From contig OZ245874.1 in assembly GCA_965229335.1 (NCBI GenBank), positions 5,208,001 to 5,272,000 on the forward strand: a DNA stretch of 64,000 bases, in the 5' to 3' direction. This stretch comes from JAFKFH01 sp017307375 (GTDB taxonomy: Bacteria; Pseudomonadota; Alphaproteobacteria; Ferrovibrionales; Ferrovibrionaceae). The notes beneath the pieces are model-generated. The model was not told where the DNA came from. It did not search any database and saw nothing but the letters and a program-made list of their open reading frames with translations. Positions 26,182-34,392 of this stretch are shown here, one piece after another. Each line of letters begins with the position of its first letter. Within the stretch, counting starts at the first letter, position 1. Position numbers and translations under genes: made by a program.

Positions 26182-27153
26182 TTGCTGACCTTCCGGCTAC
26201 GCCGGGCGACGCGGCGGGCGACGATGCTGGAACGGCGTTTGACCTGGTATTCCCAGGCCCTGGCCTTCTCCGGCATCGGCACCTGGGACTGGGATGCGGC
26301 AAGCGATCGCTGGACCTGGTCGGAGGATGTCTTTCGCATTCGCGGCTTCGATCCCGCCCGCGACGTTCCGGGCGGCGGGATGTTCTATGCCCGCGTGCAT
26401 CCCGAAGACCGCGACCGCCTGCTGGCGGCGGAAAAGGCCTGCATGGCCAACATCGCGCCGCTGGCGGTCGAATACCGCTTCATCCTGCCCGGCGGACAAC
26501 AACGCTGGATGCGCGAGATGGGCAACGTCACCCTCGACGACCAGGGCCAGGTGACCGGCATGCAGGGCGTGGTGATGGACATCACCGAGGAACGCCAGGC
26601 CAAGGACCGCATCGCCCACCGCTCGCATCACGATGATCTCACCGGCCTGCCGAACCGGGCCTATCTGATGGCGATGCTGGACAAGGCGGTGGCCGAGGCC
26701 GACCGGACGGGGCGGCATTTCGCCCTGGCCTTCGTCGACCTCAACGGCTTCAAGCCGGTCAACGACCGGCACGGCCACCGCTTCGGCGATCTGGTGCTGC
26801 AGCGCCTGGCCAAGCGGCTCGACCGCGCGATGCGACCGGAAGATTTCGTCGGGCGGCTGGGCGGTGACGAATTCGTCGTCATCATGCCGCGCACCCCGGG
26901 TACGCCCCAGGACATGGCGGCCATCGTCCGCAGTGTCGCCGAACAGGTCTTCACGCCGATGTCGATCGAAGGGGTGGAAGTCGCGGTCGGCGCCGCAATC
27001 GGCCTGGCCCTCTGCCCGGACGCGGCGGCGACGCCGGCCGGTCTGATCGAGGCCGCCGACCTGGCAATGTACCGTGCCAAAGCCGCCGGCGGCACGGTTG
27101 CGCTCCATCTCTTCCAGGCGGACGATGGTCGCGCGGCCACGGCCCCGCCATGA
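26182..27153 (+). CDS. PAS-GGDEF diguanylate cyclase inside the ccm cluster
   Basis: The protein makes cyclic di-GMP from two GTP. After a short basic N-terminus, a PAS/PAC sensor (~20-140; TWDWDAASDRWTWSED, then VVMDITEERQAKDRI) leads to a GGDEF domain with an intact GGDEF active site (~227-231). RPED five residues before it forms the inhibitory I-site, so product feedback is likely. The TTG start at 26182 is uncertain. The frame is open back into ccmC, and the codons from 26122 read as a hydrophobic helix (LGAGLIAAVAAAALLTF), so a membrane anchor started by a rare codon is possible; ATG at 26224 is the shortest option. It splits ccmC from ccmD. Confidence 0.85.
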   Translation: MLTFRLRRATRRATMLERRLTWYSQALAFSGIGTWDWDAASDRWTWSEDVFRIRGFDPARDVPGGGMFYARVHPEDRDRLLAAEKACMANIAPLAVEYRFILPGGQQRWMREMGNVTLDDQGQVTGMQGVVMDITEERQAKDRIAHRSHHDDLTGLPNRAYLMAMLDKAVAEADRTGRHFALAFVDLNGFKPVNDRHGHRFGDLVLQRLAKRLDRAMRPEDFVGRLGGDEFVVIMPRTPGTPQDMAAIVRSVAEQVFTPMSIEGVEVAVGAAIGLALCPDAAATPAGLIEAADLAMYRAKAAGGTVALHLFQADDGRAATAPP

Positions 27154-27242
27154 GGACGCAAGTCGATCTCGAATCGGCGAATACAATCTAATGTCATCGC
27201 GCAGACTTGACCGGGTGCGACAAACTGCGGCCCTGCGCGGCC

Positions 27243-27271
27243 TTGGCCTGGGCGACCGGCGGCCCTATAGT
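27243..27271 (+). promoter_or_regulatory. Candidate promoter for ccmDEFGHI
   Basis: TTGGCC (27243-27248), a 17-base spacer and TATAGT (27266-27271, 5/6 to consensus) lie 26 bases before the ccmD start. The -35 hexamer and spacing are the same as in the candidate ccmA promoter. This promoter would let the second half of the ccm set be transcribed independently of the inserted diguanylate cyclase. Confidence 0.5.
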
Positions 27272-27297
27272 CCGGCGCGGTTAGCCAGCGACTGCGA

Positions 27298-27477
27298 GTG
27301 ACCCCATTGTTTGCCTTCGATTCATTTTCCGCCTTCCTGGCGATGGGCGGTTACGGTGGATATGTCTGGGGCGCCTATGGCGTCACGGCGGCCGTCATCG
27401 TCTGGCTGATCGTGGCCAGCCGACGGATGCTCGCCCGCGCCCGCGCCGCCGAGGCCGCGCTGAAAGCCGAACGATGA
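27298..27477 (+). CDS. ccmD: Heme exporter small subunit CcmD
   Basis: This 59-residue protein starts at GTG 27298 and ends in the overlap with ccmE (ATGA at 27474-27477). It fits CcmD closely: an N-terminal FLAMGGYGGYVWGAYGVTA with the family's conserved GGY..YVW motif, one membrane helix (VTAAVIVWLIVASRRML) and a charged, Ala-rich coiled tail. CcmD stabilises CcmC-CcmE and is needed to release holo-CcmE. Position directly before ccmE supports the assignment. Confidence 0.9.
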   Translation: MTPLFAFDSFSAFLAMGGYGGYVWGAYGVTAAVIVWLIVASRRMLARARAAEAALKAER

Positions 27478-27926
27478 CCCGCAAGCGCCGGCGTCTTTAT
27501 CTGGTCGTGGCCCTGGTGGCGGTGCTGGGCATCGCCACCGCGTTGGTGCTGACCGCCTTTCAGGACAGCCTCGTCTATTTCTATTCGCCGTCCGACATCG
27601 CGGCCAAGCACCCGGGCGTCGATCGCCGCTTCCGGCTCGGCGGGCTGGTCAAGCCGGGATCGGTCGAAAAGGACGGCGGCACGACCGCCTTTGTCGTGAC
27701 CGACCTGAAGAACGAGGTGCCGGTGCGCTTCACCGGTCTCCTCCCCGATCTGTTCCGCGAGGGTCAGGGGGTGGTCACGCAAGGCCGCTTCGACGCCAGG
27801 GGGCAGTTCATCGCTCAGGATGTGCTGGCCAAGCACGACGAGAAATACATGCCGCCGGAAGTCGCCGACGCCCTGAAGAAATCGGGCGAATGGCGACCCG
27901 AAGCTGCCGGAAAGACGGGCGGATGA
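27474..27926 (+). CDS. ccmE: Periplasmic heme chaperone CcmE
   Basis: CcmE (150 residues) is anchored by an N-terminal helix (~8-28) and carries heme bound covalently to a histidine before passing it to CcmF/CcmH. The family motif is present as LAKHDEKYMPPEV, with heme-binding H121 and Y125. The beta-barrel core (e.g. RRFRLGGLVKPGSV, FTGLLPDLFREGQGVV) is complete. It overlaps ccmD and ccmF by 4 bases each. Confidence 0.97.
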   Translation: MTRKRRRLYLVVALVAVLGIATALVLTAFQDSLVYFYSPSDIAAKHPGVDRRFRLGGLVKPGSVEKDGGTTAFVVTDLKNEVPVRFTGLLPDLFREGQGVVTQGRFDARGQFIAQDVLAKHDEKYMPPEVADALKKSGEWRPEAAGKTGG

Positions 27927-29908
27927 TTGCTGAAATCGGTCACTATGCCCTGGTCCTGGCGCTGGGCATCGCGCTGGTCCAGGCGGTCCTGCCGCTGATC
28001 GGCGCCTGGCGCGGGATCGATCCGTGGGTCAAGCTTGCAGCGCCCGCCTCGATCGGGCAGGCGGTCATGCTGGCGATCGCCTTCGCCGCACTGACCCACG
28101 CCTATGTCGTCTCCGATTTCTCGGTCTACAACGTCTTCCAGAATTCGCATTCGACCAAGCCGCTGCTCTACAAGCTCTCCGGCGTCTGGGGCAACCACGA
28201 GGGCTCGATGCTGCTGTGGGTGCTGATCCTGGCGCTGTTCGGCGCGGCGGTCGCGGTGTTCGGCGGCAACCTGCCCGACCGGCTGAAGGCCCGCGTCCTG
28301 GCCATCCAGGGGCTGATCGGCATCGGTTTCCTCCTGTTCATCCTGCTGACCTCGAACCCGTTCGCCCGCATCGCGCCGGTGCCGGCCGACGGCCGGGGGC
28401 TGAACCCGATCCTGCAGGATCCGGGCCTCGCCGCGCATCCGCCGTTCCTCTATCTCGGCTATGTCGGCTTCTCGGTCGCCTTCTCGTTTGCCGTCGCGGC
28501 GCTGATCGAAGGCCGCGTCGACGCGGCCTGGGCCCGCTGGGTGCGGCCGTGGGCGCTGGCGGCCTGGTGCTGCCTCACCGTCGGCATCGCCCTCGGGTCT
28601 TATTGGGCCTATTACGAACTGGGCTGGGGCGGCTGGTGGTTCTGGGATCCGGTCGAGAACGCCTCGTTCATGCCCTGGCTGGCCGGGACGGCGCTGATCC
28701 ATTCGGCGATCGTCGTCGAGAAGCGCGACGCGCTCAAGAGCTGGACGATCCTGCTCGCCATCCTCGCCTTCTCGCTTAGCCTGCTCGGCACCTTCCTGGT
28801 ACGCTCGGGCGTGCTGACCTCGGTCCACGCCTTCGCGACCGATCCGGCCCGCGGCGTCTTCATCCTCGCCTTCCTGATCGTCGTGATCGGCGGCAGTCTG
28901 GCGCTCTACGCCTTGCGCGCCCCGACCCTGAAGGCCGGCGGGCTGTTCGCCCCGATCAGCCGCGAAGGGGCGCTCGTCCTGAACAACCTGCTGCTCGCCA
29001 CGGCGACGGCCACCGTGCTGCTCGGCACGCTCTATCCGCTGCTGCTCGATGCCCTGACCGGCGAGAAGGTCACGGTCGGCGGGCCGTTCTTCAACGCGAC
29101 CTTCCTGCCGCTGATGACGCCACTCGTCATGGCCATGGTCGTCGGACCGCTGCTCGCCTGGAAACGGGGCGATCTGGCCGGCGCGCTCGGCCGGCTGAAA
29201 TTCGTCGCGATGCTGGCGGCCCTCGTTGCCATCGTCGTCTACTGGCGCGCCGGCGGCGCGGTCTGGCCGGCGCTGGGCATCGCCCTGTCGGTGTGGCTCA
29301 TCGTGGCGGCACCGGCCGAACTGTACGAGCGGGCCGGCTTCGGCCGTGTCGCCTTCGCGGTCGCCTTTCGCCGCCTGCGCGGCCTGCCCCGCGCCACCTG
29401 GGGGGCCGCCATCGCCCATCTCGGTGTCGGCCTCACCGTCCTCGGCATTGTCGGCTCGACCGCCTGGACGGTCGAAAGCCAGCAGGTGATGAAGCCGGGG
29501 GACGTCGTCACCGTCGGGCCGGTCCGGTATCGCTTCGACGGCGTCGAGGAAGCGGTCGGGCCCAACTATGCCGCCCGGCGCGGCAAGTTCACGGTCACCG
29601 ACCTTGCCGGCAACGAGATCGGCCTGATGCAGCCCGAGGCGCGGCGCTTCTTCGCCCCGCCGATGGAAACCACCGAGGCGGCGATCCGGCCATCGGCCGC
29701 CGGCGACCTCTATGCCGTGCTGGGCGAGGCGGACGGGCGCGGCGGCTATCTCACGCGGCTCTACTCGAAGCCGCTGATCATCTGGATCTGGGCCGGCGCC
29801 CTGGTGATGGCGATGGGCGGGGTCATGTCGCTGAGCGACCGGCGTCATCGTGTCGGCGCGCCGACCCGCGCCCGGACCGCCGCCGGCGCGGCCGAGGTCA
29901 AGGCATGA
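27923..29908 (+). CDS. ccmF: Cytochrome c heme lyase subunit CcmF
   Basis: CcmF (661 residues, about 15 membrane segments) attaches heme to apocytochrome c with CcmH. The WWD motif GGWWFWDPVENASFMPWL (~235-252) and the conserved periplasmic histidines (WGNHEGSMLLW ~91-101; a second in LIHSAIVVE after WWD) are in place. A periplasmic C-terminal domain lies at ~540-630. The ATG at 27923 overlaps the ccmE stop; 11 codons upstream in frame are not needed. Confidence 0.96.
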   Translation: MIAEIGHYALVLALGIALVQAVLPLIGAWRGIDPWVKLAAPASIGQAVMLAIAFAALTHAYVVSDFSVYNVFQNSHSTKPLLYKLSGVWGNHEGSMLLWVLILALFGAAVAVFGGNLPDRLKARVLAIQGLIGIGFLLFILLTSNPFARIAPVPADGRGLNPILQDPGLAAHPPFLYLGYVGFSVAFSFAVAALIEGRVDAAWARWVRPWALAAWCCLTVGIALGSYWAYYELGWGGWWFWDPVENASFMPWLAGTALIHSAIVVEKRDALKSWTILLAILAFSLSLLGTFLVRSGVLTSVHAFATDPARGVFILAFLIVVIGGSLALYALRAPTLKAGGLFAPISREGALVLNNLLLATATATVLLGTLYPLLLDALTGEKVTVGGPFFNATFLPLMTPLVMAMVVGPLLAWKRGDLAGALGRLKFVAMLAALVAIVVYWRAGGAVWPALGIALSVWLIVAAPAELYERAGFGRVAFAVAFRRLRGLPRATWGAAIAHLGVGLTVLGIVGSTAWTVESQQVMKPGDVVTVGPVRYRFDGVEEAVGPNYAARRGKFTVTDLAGNEIGLMQPEARRFFAPPMETTEAAIRPSAAGDLYAVLGEADGRGGYLTRLYSKPLIIWIWAGALVMAMGGVMSLSDRRHRVGAPTRARTAAGAAEVKA

Positions 29909-30462
29909 CCACCGAACCGGCGCCGAAGCCCGAGAAACTGATCCGCTGGTCCTTCATCCTGCCGGTCGCAACCTTCGCCGCGCTCGCCGCCGCCCTCGGC
30001 GTCGGGCTGACGCTGAACCCGCGCGAAATCCCCTCGGCGCTGATCCAGAAGCCGGTGCCGCAATTCGCCCTGCCGCCGCTCGGCGGCGAAGGCGAGGGCC
30101 TCAGGACCGCCGACCTCGCCAGCGGCAAGCCGCAGATCATCAACGTCTTCGCCTCCTGGTGCGTGCCGTGCCGGATCGAGCATCCGATGCTGATGGACCT
30201 GGCCAGGCGCGGCGTCGTGCTGAACGGCATCAACTACAAGGACGACGCAGGTGCCGCGGCCACCTGGCTCAGGCAGGACGGCAACCCGTTCACCCGGATC
30301 GGTGCCGACAAGCAGGGCCGCGTCGCGATCGATTTCGGCGTCTATGGCGTGCCAGAAACCTTCGTGATCACCGGCGACGGCCGCATCGCCTACAAGCATG
30401 TCGGTCCGCTGACCGAAGATGCGATCAAGGAAAAGATCCTGCCGCTGCTGGGGCTGCCGTGA
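29905..30462 (+). CDS. ccmG: Thiol:disulfide reductase CcmG (DsbE)
   Basis: This 185-residue, membrane-anchored thioredoxin-like protein reduces the cysteines of apocytochrome c (via CcmH). It has one N-terminal helix (~15-35), the redox site WCVPC with C86 and C89, and the family's acidic GINYKDD and cis-proline region GVYGVPETFVI. It overlaps ccmF and ccmH by ATGA and GTGA. Confidence 0.96.
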   Translation: MTTEPAPKPEKLIRWSFILPVATFAALAAALGVGLTLNPREIPSALIQKPVPQFALPPLGGEGEGLRTADLASGKPQIINVFASWCVPCRIEHPMLMDLARRGVVLNGINYKDDAGAAATWLRQDGNPFTRIGADKQGRVAIDFGVYGVPETFVITGDGRIAYKHVGPLTEDAIKEKILPLLGLP

Positions 30463-30935
30463 TCGTGTTTTGCCGCCTGCTGCTCGCCGCGCTGCTGCTG
30501 GCCGGACCGGCCATGGCGGCCGAGAGCATCGATACGCCGCTGGCCGACCCGGCCGCCGAGGCGCGGGCACGCGACATATCGCGGACGCTGCGCTGCCTGG
30601 TCTGCCAAAACCAGTCGATCGAGGATTCGAACGCGCCGCTGGCCCAGGACCTGCGCCAGATCGTGCGCGAACGGGTGCAGGCCGGCGACGACGATGAGGC
30701 GGTGCGCCGTTTCCTGGTCGCCCGTTACGGCGACTGGGTCCTGCTGAAACCGCCATTCAAGGGCGCGACGCTGCTGCTGTGGATCGGACCGGTGCTGATC
30801 CTGCTGGCGGGCGGCGCAACGGTCGCCCTGCTCTATCGCCGGCAGCGCCGCCAGGCCGGTGCGCCGTCCCCCCTCAGCGCCGAGGAAGCCGCGCGGCTCG
30901 CCGCCCTGACCGGCCGGGACAATACCCACCCATGA
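30459..30935 (+). CDS. ccmH: Cytochrome c-type biogenesis protein CcmH (CcmL/CycL)
   Basis: The protein (158 residues) starts at GTG 30459 overlapping the ccmG stop. It has a signal peptide (cleavage near MAA, ~21), the LRCLVCQ redox motif (residues 44-50, C46 and C49) followed by NQSIEDSNAPLA, and one C-terminal membrane helix (~103-123). It presents reduced apocytochrome c to CcmF. Only the short redox part is present; the TPR part is the separate ccmI gene. Confidence 0.95.
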   Translation: MIVFCRLLLAALLLAGPAMAAESIDTPLADPAAEARARDISRTLRCLVCQNQSIEDSNAPLAQDLRQIVRERVQAGDDDEAVRRFLVARYGDWVLLKPPFKGATLLLWIGPVLILLAGGATVALLYRRQRRQAGAPSPLSAEEAARLAALTGRDNTHP

Positions 30936-32185
30936 TCTGGTTTGCGTTCTCTGCCCTGACCCTCGCCGCGCTGGCCTTCCTGCTGATCCCGCTGAGCCGG
31001 ACTCGCGATACGGCGCGTGACCGGGCCGAAGCCGATCTCGGCGTCTATCGCGCCCAGCTCGCCGAACTGGAGGCCGAGGTGGCGCGCGGCCTGCTCGCCC
31101 CGGCCGAGGCCGAAGCCGCGCGGCTGGAGATCCAGCGCCGCCTGCTGAAGGCGGATGCCGCCGGCGCCGAACGACAAGCCGGCGGTTCGCCCCGTCTGGC
31201 CCTGGCCACGATCATCGTCATTGCCGTTGTCGTCCCGCTGTTCGCGACCCTGCTCTACCTCCGGCTCGGCAATCCGTCGATGCCGGGCCAGCCCCTCGAC
31301 CAGGTGGCGCGCGACCGTGCCGCGGCGGCCGAACAGCAGCTGGCCCAGGTCACCAACATCGTCGACCGCCTGCGCCAGCGTCTGATCGAACAGCCCGGCG
31401 ACCTGCGCGGCTGGCTGCTGCTCGGCCGCACGCTGATGGCCTTGCAGCGTTATCCCGAGGCGGTAACCGCCTACGAGGCGGCGGCGAGGCTGGATGCGCA
31501 GGACGCCACGGCGCAGACCGGCTATGGCGAGGCACTCACGATGACCGCCGAAGGCAGCGTGACCCCGGCCGCCGCCGCTGCCTTCGCCCGTGCGGTCGCC
31601 ATTGACCCCAAGGCGCCGACCGCCCGCTACTACCTGGGGCTGGCAAAGTTTCAGAACGGCGATGCCGCGGGCGCCTATGACGACTGGCTGGCGCTGGCCA
31701 GGGAGGCACCGGCCGATGCCGGTTACCTCGCCATGCTGAAGGAGCGCCTGGCCGTGGTCGGGCGCACGATCGGGCGCGATCCCGGCGCGGCGCTCGCGCA
31801 GGCGGCGCCCGGACCATCGTCCGAGCAGATGCAGGCCGCTGCCGGGATGACCGAGCAGGATCGCGCGGCGATGATCCGCAGCATGGTCGACAATCTCGCA
31901 GCAAAACTCGCCGCCCAGCCCGACGACTTCGACGGCTGGATGCGGCTGGCGCGCGCCCGCACCGTGCTGCGCGAACTGCCCGAGACTCGGGCGGCGCTGG
32001 ATCAGGCGCTGCGCCTGCGCCCGGCCGATCCCGACGCGCTGTTCCTGGCCGGCCAGGCCGCGGCGGCCGGCGGCGACAAGCCCTCGGCCCTCGATCACTG
32101 GAAACGCCTGCTGGCGCTGCTGCCGGCGGGGTCAGACGATGCCCGGGCGGTCGAGGCCGCGATCGCCCGCCTCGAAAAAAGCTGA
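30932..32185 (+). CDS. ccmI: Cytochrome c-type biogenesis protein CcmI (TPR)
   Basis: CcmI (417 residues) chaperones apocytochrome c by binding its C-terminus. Two membrane helices (~2-20 and ~92-112) flank a leucine-zipper-like cytoplasmic loop (ADLGVYRAQLAELEAEVARG). The periplasmic part has tetratricopeptide repeats (e.g. GWLLLGRTLMALQRYPEAVT, ARYYLGLAKFQNGDAAGAY, DALFLAGQAAAAGGDKPSAL). It is the last gene of the ccm series and overlaps ccmH by 4 bases. Confidence 0.94.
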   Translation: MIWFAFSALTLAALAFLLIPLSRTRDTARDRAEADLGVYRAQLAELEAEVARGLLAPAEAEAARLEIQRRLLKADAAGAERQAGGSPRLALATIIVIAVVVPLFATLLYLRLGNPSMPGQPLDQVARDRAAAAEQQLAQVTNIVDRLRQRLIEQPGDLRGWLLLGRTLMALQRYPEAVTAYEAAARLDAQDATAQTGYGEALTMTAEGSVTPAAAAAFARAVAIDPKAPTARYYLGLAKFQNGDAAGAYDDWLALAREAPADAGYLAMLKERLAVVGRTIGRDPGAALAQAAPGPSSEQMQAAAGMTEQDRAAMIRSMVDNLAAKLAAQPDDFDGWMRLARARTVLRELPETRAALDQALRLRPADPDALFLAGQAAAAGGDKPSALDHWKRLLALLPAGSDDARAVEAAIARLEKS

Positions 32186-32194
32186 CCGGCAAAG

Positions 32195-32211
32195 AAATCC
32201 GTCGGGATTTT
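32195..32211 (+). terminator. Weak terminator-like hairpin after ccmI
   Basis: AAATCC (32195-32200) and GGATTT (32205-32210) form a 6-pair stem with a GTCG loop, followed by a single further T, 10 bases after the ccmI stop. The stem is AT-rich and the U run is short, so termination would be partial. Confidence 0.35.
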
Positions 32212-32248
32212 ACCCTCCGTTAAGCGACACCCGGCTAAACCTTGAGCC

Positions 32249-32509
32249 ATGCAAGTCACGCCGTCCAACAACCTGCTGAATGCGCTGTCCGGCCTGCAGA
32301 CCAACCGGCGCCCGACCCCGGCGGCAGCCGGCGCGGCCAGCTTCCAGGCCGCCGTGCAGCAGACCCAGGCAGCCACCGCGACGACCGGCCGGACCATCGA
32401 GCCGGCAGCGACCCGTCAGGCCGCGCCGGCGGCCGCCCAGACGGCGCCGCAATCGACGGGGCTGCGGCGTTCCCCGTTCCTCGGCCAGAATCTCGACATC
32501 ACCGTCTGA
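32249..32509 (+). CDS. Small Ala/Gln/Thr-rich protein of unknown function
   Basis: I do not recognise this 86-residue protein. It has no signal peptide or membrane segment. The middle (~22-68) is low-complexity (QAAVQQTQAATATTGR..., AAPAAAQTAP) and probably unstructured; the two ends (VTPSNNLLNALSGLQTN and LRRSPFLGQNLDITV) look more conserved and could be short binding motifs. Codon use matches the neighbours. A hairpin with a short T run follows the stop, so it may be a single-gene unit between ccmI and the ABC transporter. Confidence 0.55.
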   Translation: MQVTPSNNLLNALSGLQTNRRPTPAAAGAASFQAAVQQTQAATATTGRTIEPAATRQAAPAAAQTAPQSTGLRRSPFLGQNLDITV

Positions 32510-32530
32510 CCCGGGCTGATTGACCGGCCG

Positions 32531-32557
32531 CGCCGCCGTCGATACGGTGCGGCGTTT
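32531..32557 (+). terminator. Candidate terminator after the small 86-residue gene
   Basis: CGCCGC (32531-32536) pairs with GCGGCG (32549-32554), with further CGT/ACG pairing inside, and is followed by TTT. It separates the small gene from the ABC transporter operon that begins at 32585. Confidence 0.4.
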
Positions 32558-32584
32558 CGCGCGTCAGTCCCGGGGGAGGAAACC

Positions 32585-33607
32585 ATGAACAAGCCCATCG
32601 CCGCGCTGGCCGCGGCCATCATCGCGTTTTCCGCAGGCCTGGCCCAGGCGGCCGACAAGGTGTCGATCTCGGCATTGCGCTTCGTCTCGTCGTCGCCGGT
32701 ATTCATCGCCAAGGAACGCGGCTACTTCGCCGCCGAGAACATCGACCTCGACATCAAGTTCTTCAACGCCGCCCAGCCGGTCACGCTCGCCGTCGCCTCG
32801 GGCGATGCCGATTTCGGGATCACCGGCCTCACCGGCGCCTTCTACAACCTTGCCGCATCGGGCGTGATGAAGATCGTCGCCTCGCAGAGCCGCGAGGAAC
32901 CGGGCTACAAGTTTTCCGCCTATGTCGCCTCGACCAAGGCGTTCGAGGGCGGATTGAAGAAGCCGGCCGACTTCAAGGGCCGCACCATCGGCAACACCAC
33001 CGCCGGTTCGACCTTCCACTACATGCTGGGCCGGCTGGCCGAGAAGCACGGCTTCAAGCTCGACGACATGTCGCTGAGGGCCCTGCAGACCATTCCGAAC
33101 ATGACCGCGGCGCTCAAGGGCGCGCAGGTCGACGGCATCATCATCACCTCGAACAACGCGCTGCAGCTCGAGGCCGAGGGCGCCGGCAAGATCGTCGGCT
33201 GGGTGTCGGACGAGACGCCCTGGCAGCTCGGCGCGCTGTTCGCTCGGACCAGGCTGATCGAGGAAAACCGCCCGCTGGTCGAGCGCTTCATTCGCGCCTA
33301 CCTGAAGGGGGCGCAGGATTACGCCGCCGCCTATCTGCAGCGCGATGCCCAGGGCAATCGCGTCTTCGGCGAAGCCGCCGAGAAGCTGCAGCCGGTGATG
33401 GAAGCCTATGTCGACCCGAAGCCCAGCTTCGAGACCGTCAAGGCCTCGGCCAACTATATCGACCCGGAAGGCCGTCTGATGGTCGACGACATCTACAACC
33501 AGGTCGCCTGGTACAAGGCCGAGGGCCTGATCAAGCCCGACGTCAATGCCAAGGCGATGCTCGACCTGTCGTTCGTCAAGGGCCACACCGGCGTGCCGGC
33601 GAACTGA
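32585..33607 (+). CDS. ABC transporter substrate-binding protein (NMT1/SsuA-like)
   Basis: This 340-residue periplasmic protein has a signal peptide (cleavage near AQA-ADK, residue 22-23) and the NMT1/THI5-like fold used for nitrate, sulfonate, taurine or thiamine-precursor uptake (FIAKERGYFAAENIDLDIKF ~38-57; GDADFGITGL ~73-82). GGGGGAGG lies 5 bases before the ATG. An ATPase and a permease follow. No genes of sulfur, nitrogen or thiamine metabolism are adjacent, so the substrate stays open. Confidence 0.9.
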   Translation: MNKPIAALAAAIIAFSAGLAQAADKVSISALRFVSSSPVFIAKERGYFAAENIDLDIKFFNAAQPVTLAVASGDADFGITGLTGAFYNLAASGVMKIVASQSREEPGYKFSAYVASTKAFEGGLKKPADFKGRTIGNTTAGSTFHYMLGRLAEKHGFKLDDMSLRALQTIPNMTAALKGAQVDGIIITSNNALQLEAEGAGKIVGWVSDETPWQLGALFARTRLIEENRPLVERFIRAYLKGAQDYAAAYLQRDAQGNRVFGEAAEKLQPVMEAYVDPKPSFETVKASANYIDPEGRLMVDDIYNQVAWYKAEGLIKPDVNAKAMLDLSFVKGHTGVPAN

Positions 33608-33612
33608 GACCG

Positions 33613-34392
33613 ATGCGGCTGATCGTCGATCACGTCACCCACCACTATGGTGACATGCTGGCGGTGGAGGACATCGTCCTCGACGTGGCCGAGGGCGAGA
33701 CGCTCGCGCTGATCGGCCCGTCCGGCTGCGGCAAGTCGACCTTGCTGCAGATCATGGGTGGGCTGATCAGCCCGACCGGCGGATCGGTGGCGACGGTCGG
33801 GACAGCACCGCCCGGCTGCCTCAACCTGTCGGCCTACGTTTTCCAGGATTTTGCGTTGCTGCCCTGGCGCAGCGTGCGCGGCAATGTCGAACTGGTGCTG
33901 GAACAGCACGGATTGAGCCGGCCCGAGCGCCGGGCCCGCGCCGACGAAGTGCTGGCGCTGTGCAGCCTGTCGGACTTCGCCGATGCGTTTCCAAAGCAGT
34001 TGTCGGGCGGCATGCGCCAGCGCGTCGGCATCAGCCGGGCACTGGCCGTCAACCCGGCGATCCTGTTCCTCGACGAGCCGATGTCGGCGCTGGACGCCCA
34101 GACCGTCGATCTGCTGATCGAGGATCTGCTGGCGATCTGGCAACGCCGCCGCACCACCGCCGTGTACGTCACCCACAACCTGACCGAAGCGCTGCGCGTG
34201 GCCGACCGCGTCGCGGTGCTGTCGCGCCGGCCGGGGCGGCTGAAGGCGCTGGTGACGGTCGACGTGCCGCGGGCCGAACGCGGCACACCGGCCGCCGGGC
34301 CCCGGCTTGCCGCCTTGCGCGAGGAACTGTGGCAACTGATCCGCGACGAAGCGCGCGCGGCCGACCGGGAGGTCGACGATGCTGCCGCCTGA
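33613..34392 (+). CDS. ABC transporter ATP-binding protein (SsuB/TauB-like)
   Basis: The 259-residue ATPase has Walker A GPSGCGKST (~36-44), Q-loop in VFQDFALLPWRSV (~77-89), signature LSGGMRQRVGISRAL (~132-146), Walker B ILFLDEPMSALD (~152-163) and H-loop VTHNLTEAL. LPWRSV after the Q-loop is typical of the nitrate/sulfonate/taurine group. The gene starts 5 bases after the binding protein and overlaps the permease by 14 bases. Confidence 0.92.
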   Translation: MRLIVDHVTHHYGDMLAVEDIVLDVAEGETLALIGPSGCGKSTLLQIMGGLISPTGGSVATVGTAPPGCLNLSAYVFQDFALLPWRSVRGNVELVLEQHGLSRPERRARADEVLALCSLSDFADAFPKQLSGGMRQRVGISRALAVNPAILFLDEPMSALDAQTVDLLIEDLLAIWQRRRTTAVYVTHNLTEALRVADRVAVLSRRPGRLKALVTVDVPRAERGTPAAGPRLAALREELWQLIRDEARAADREVDDAAA

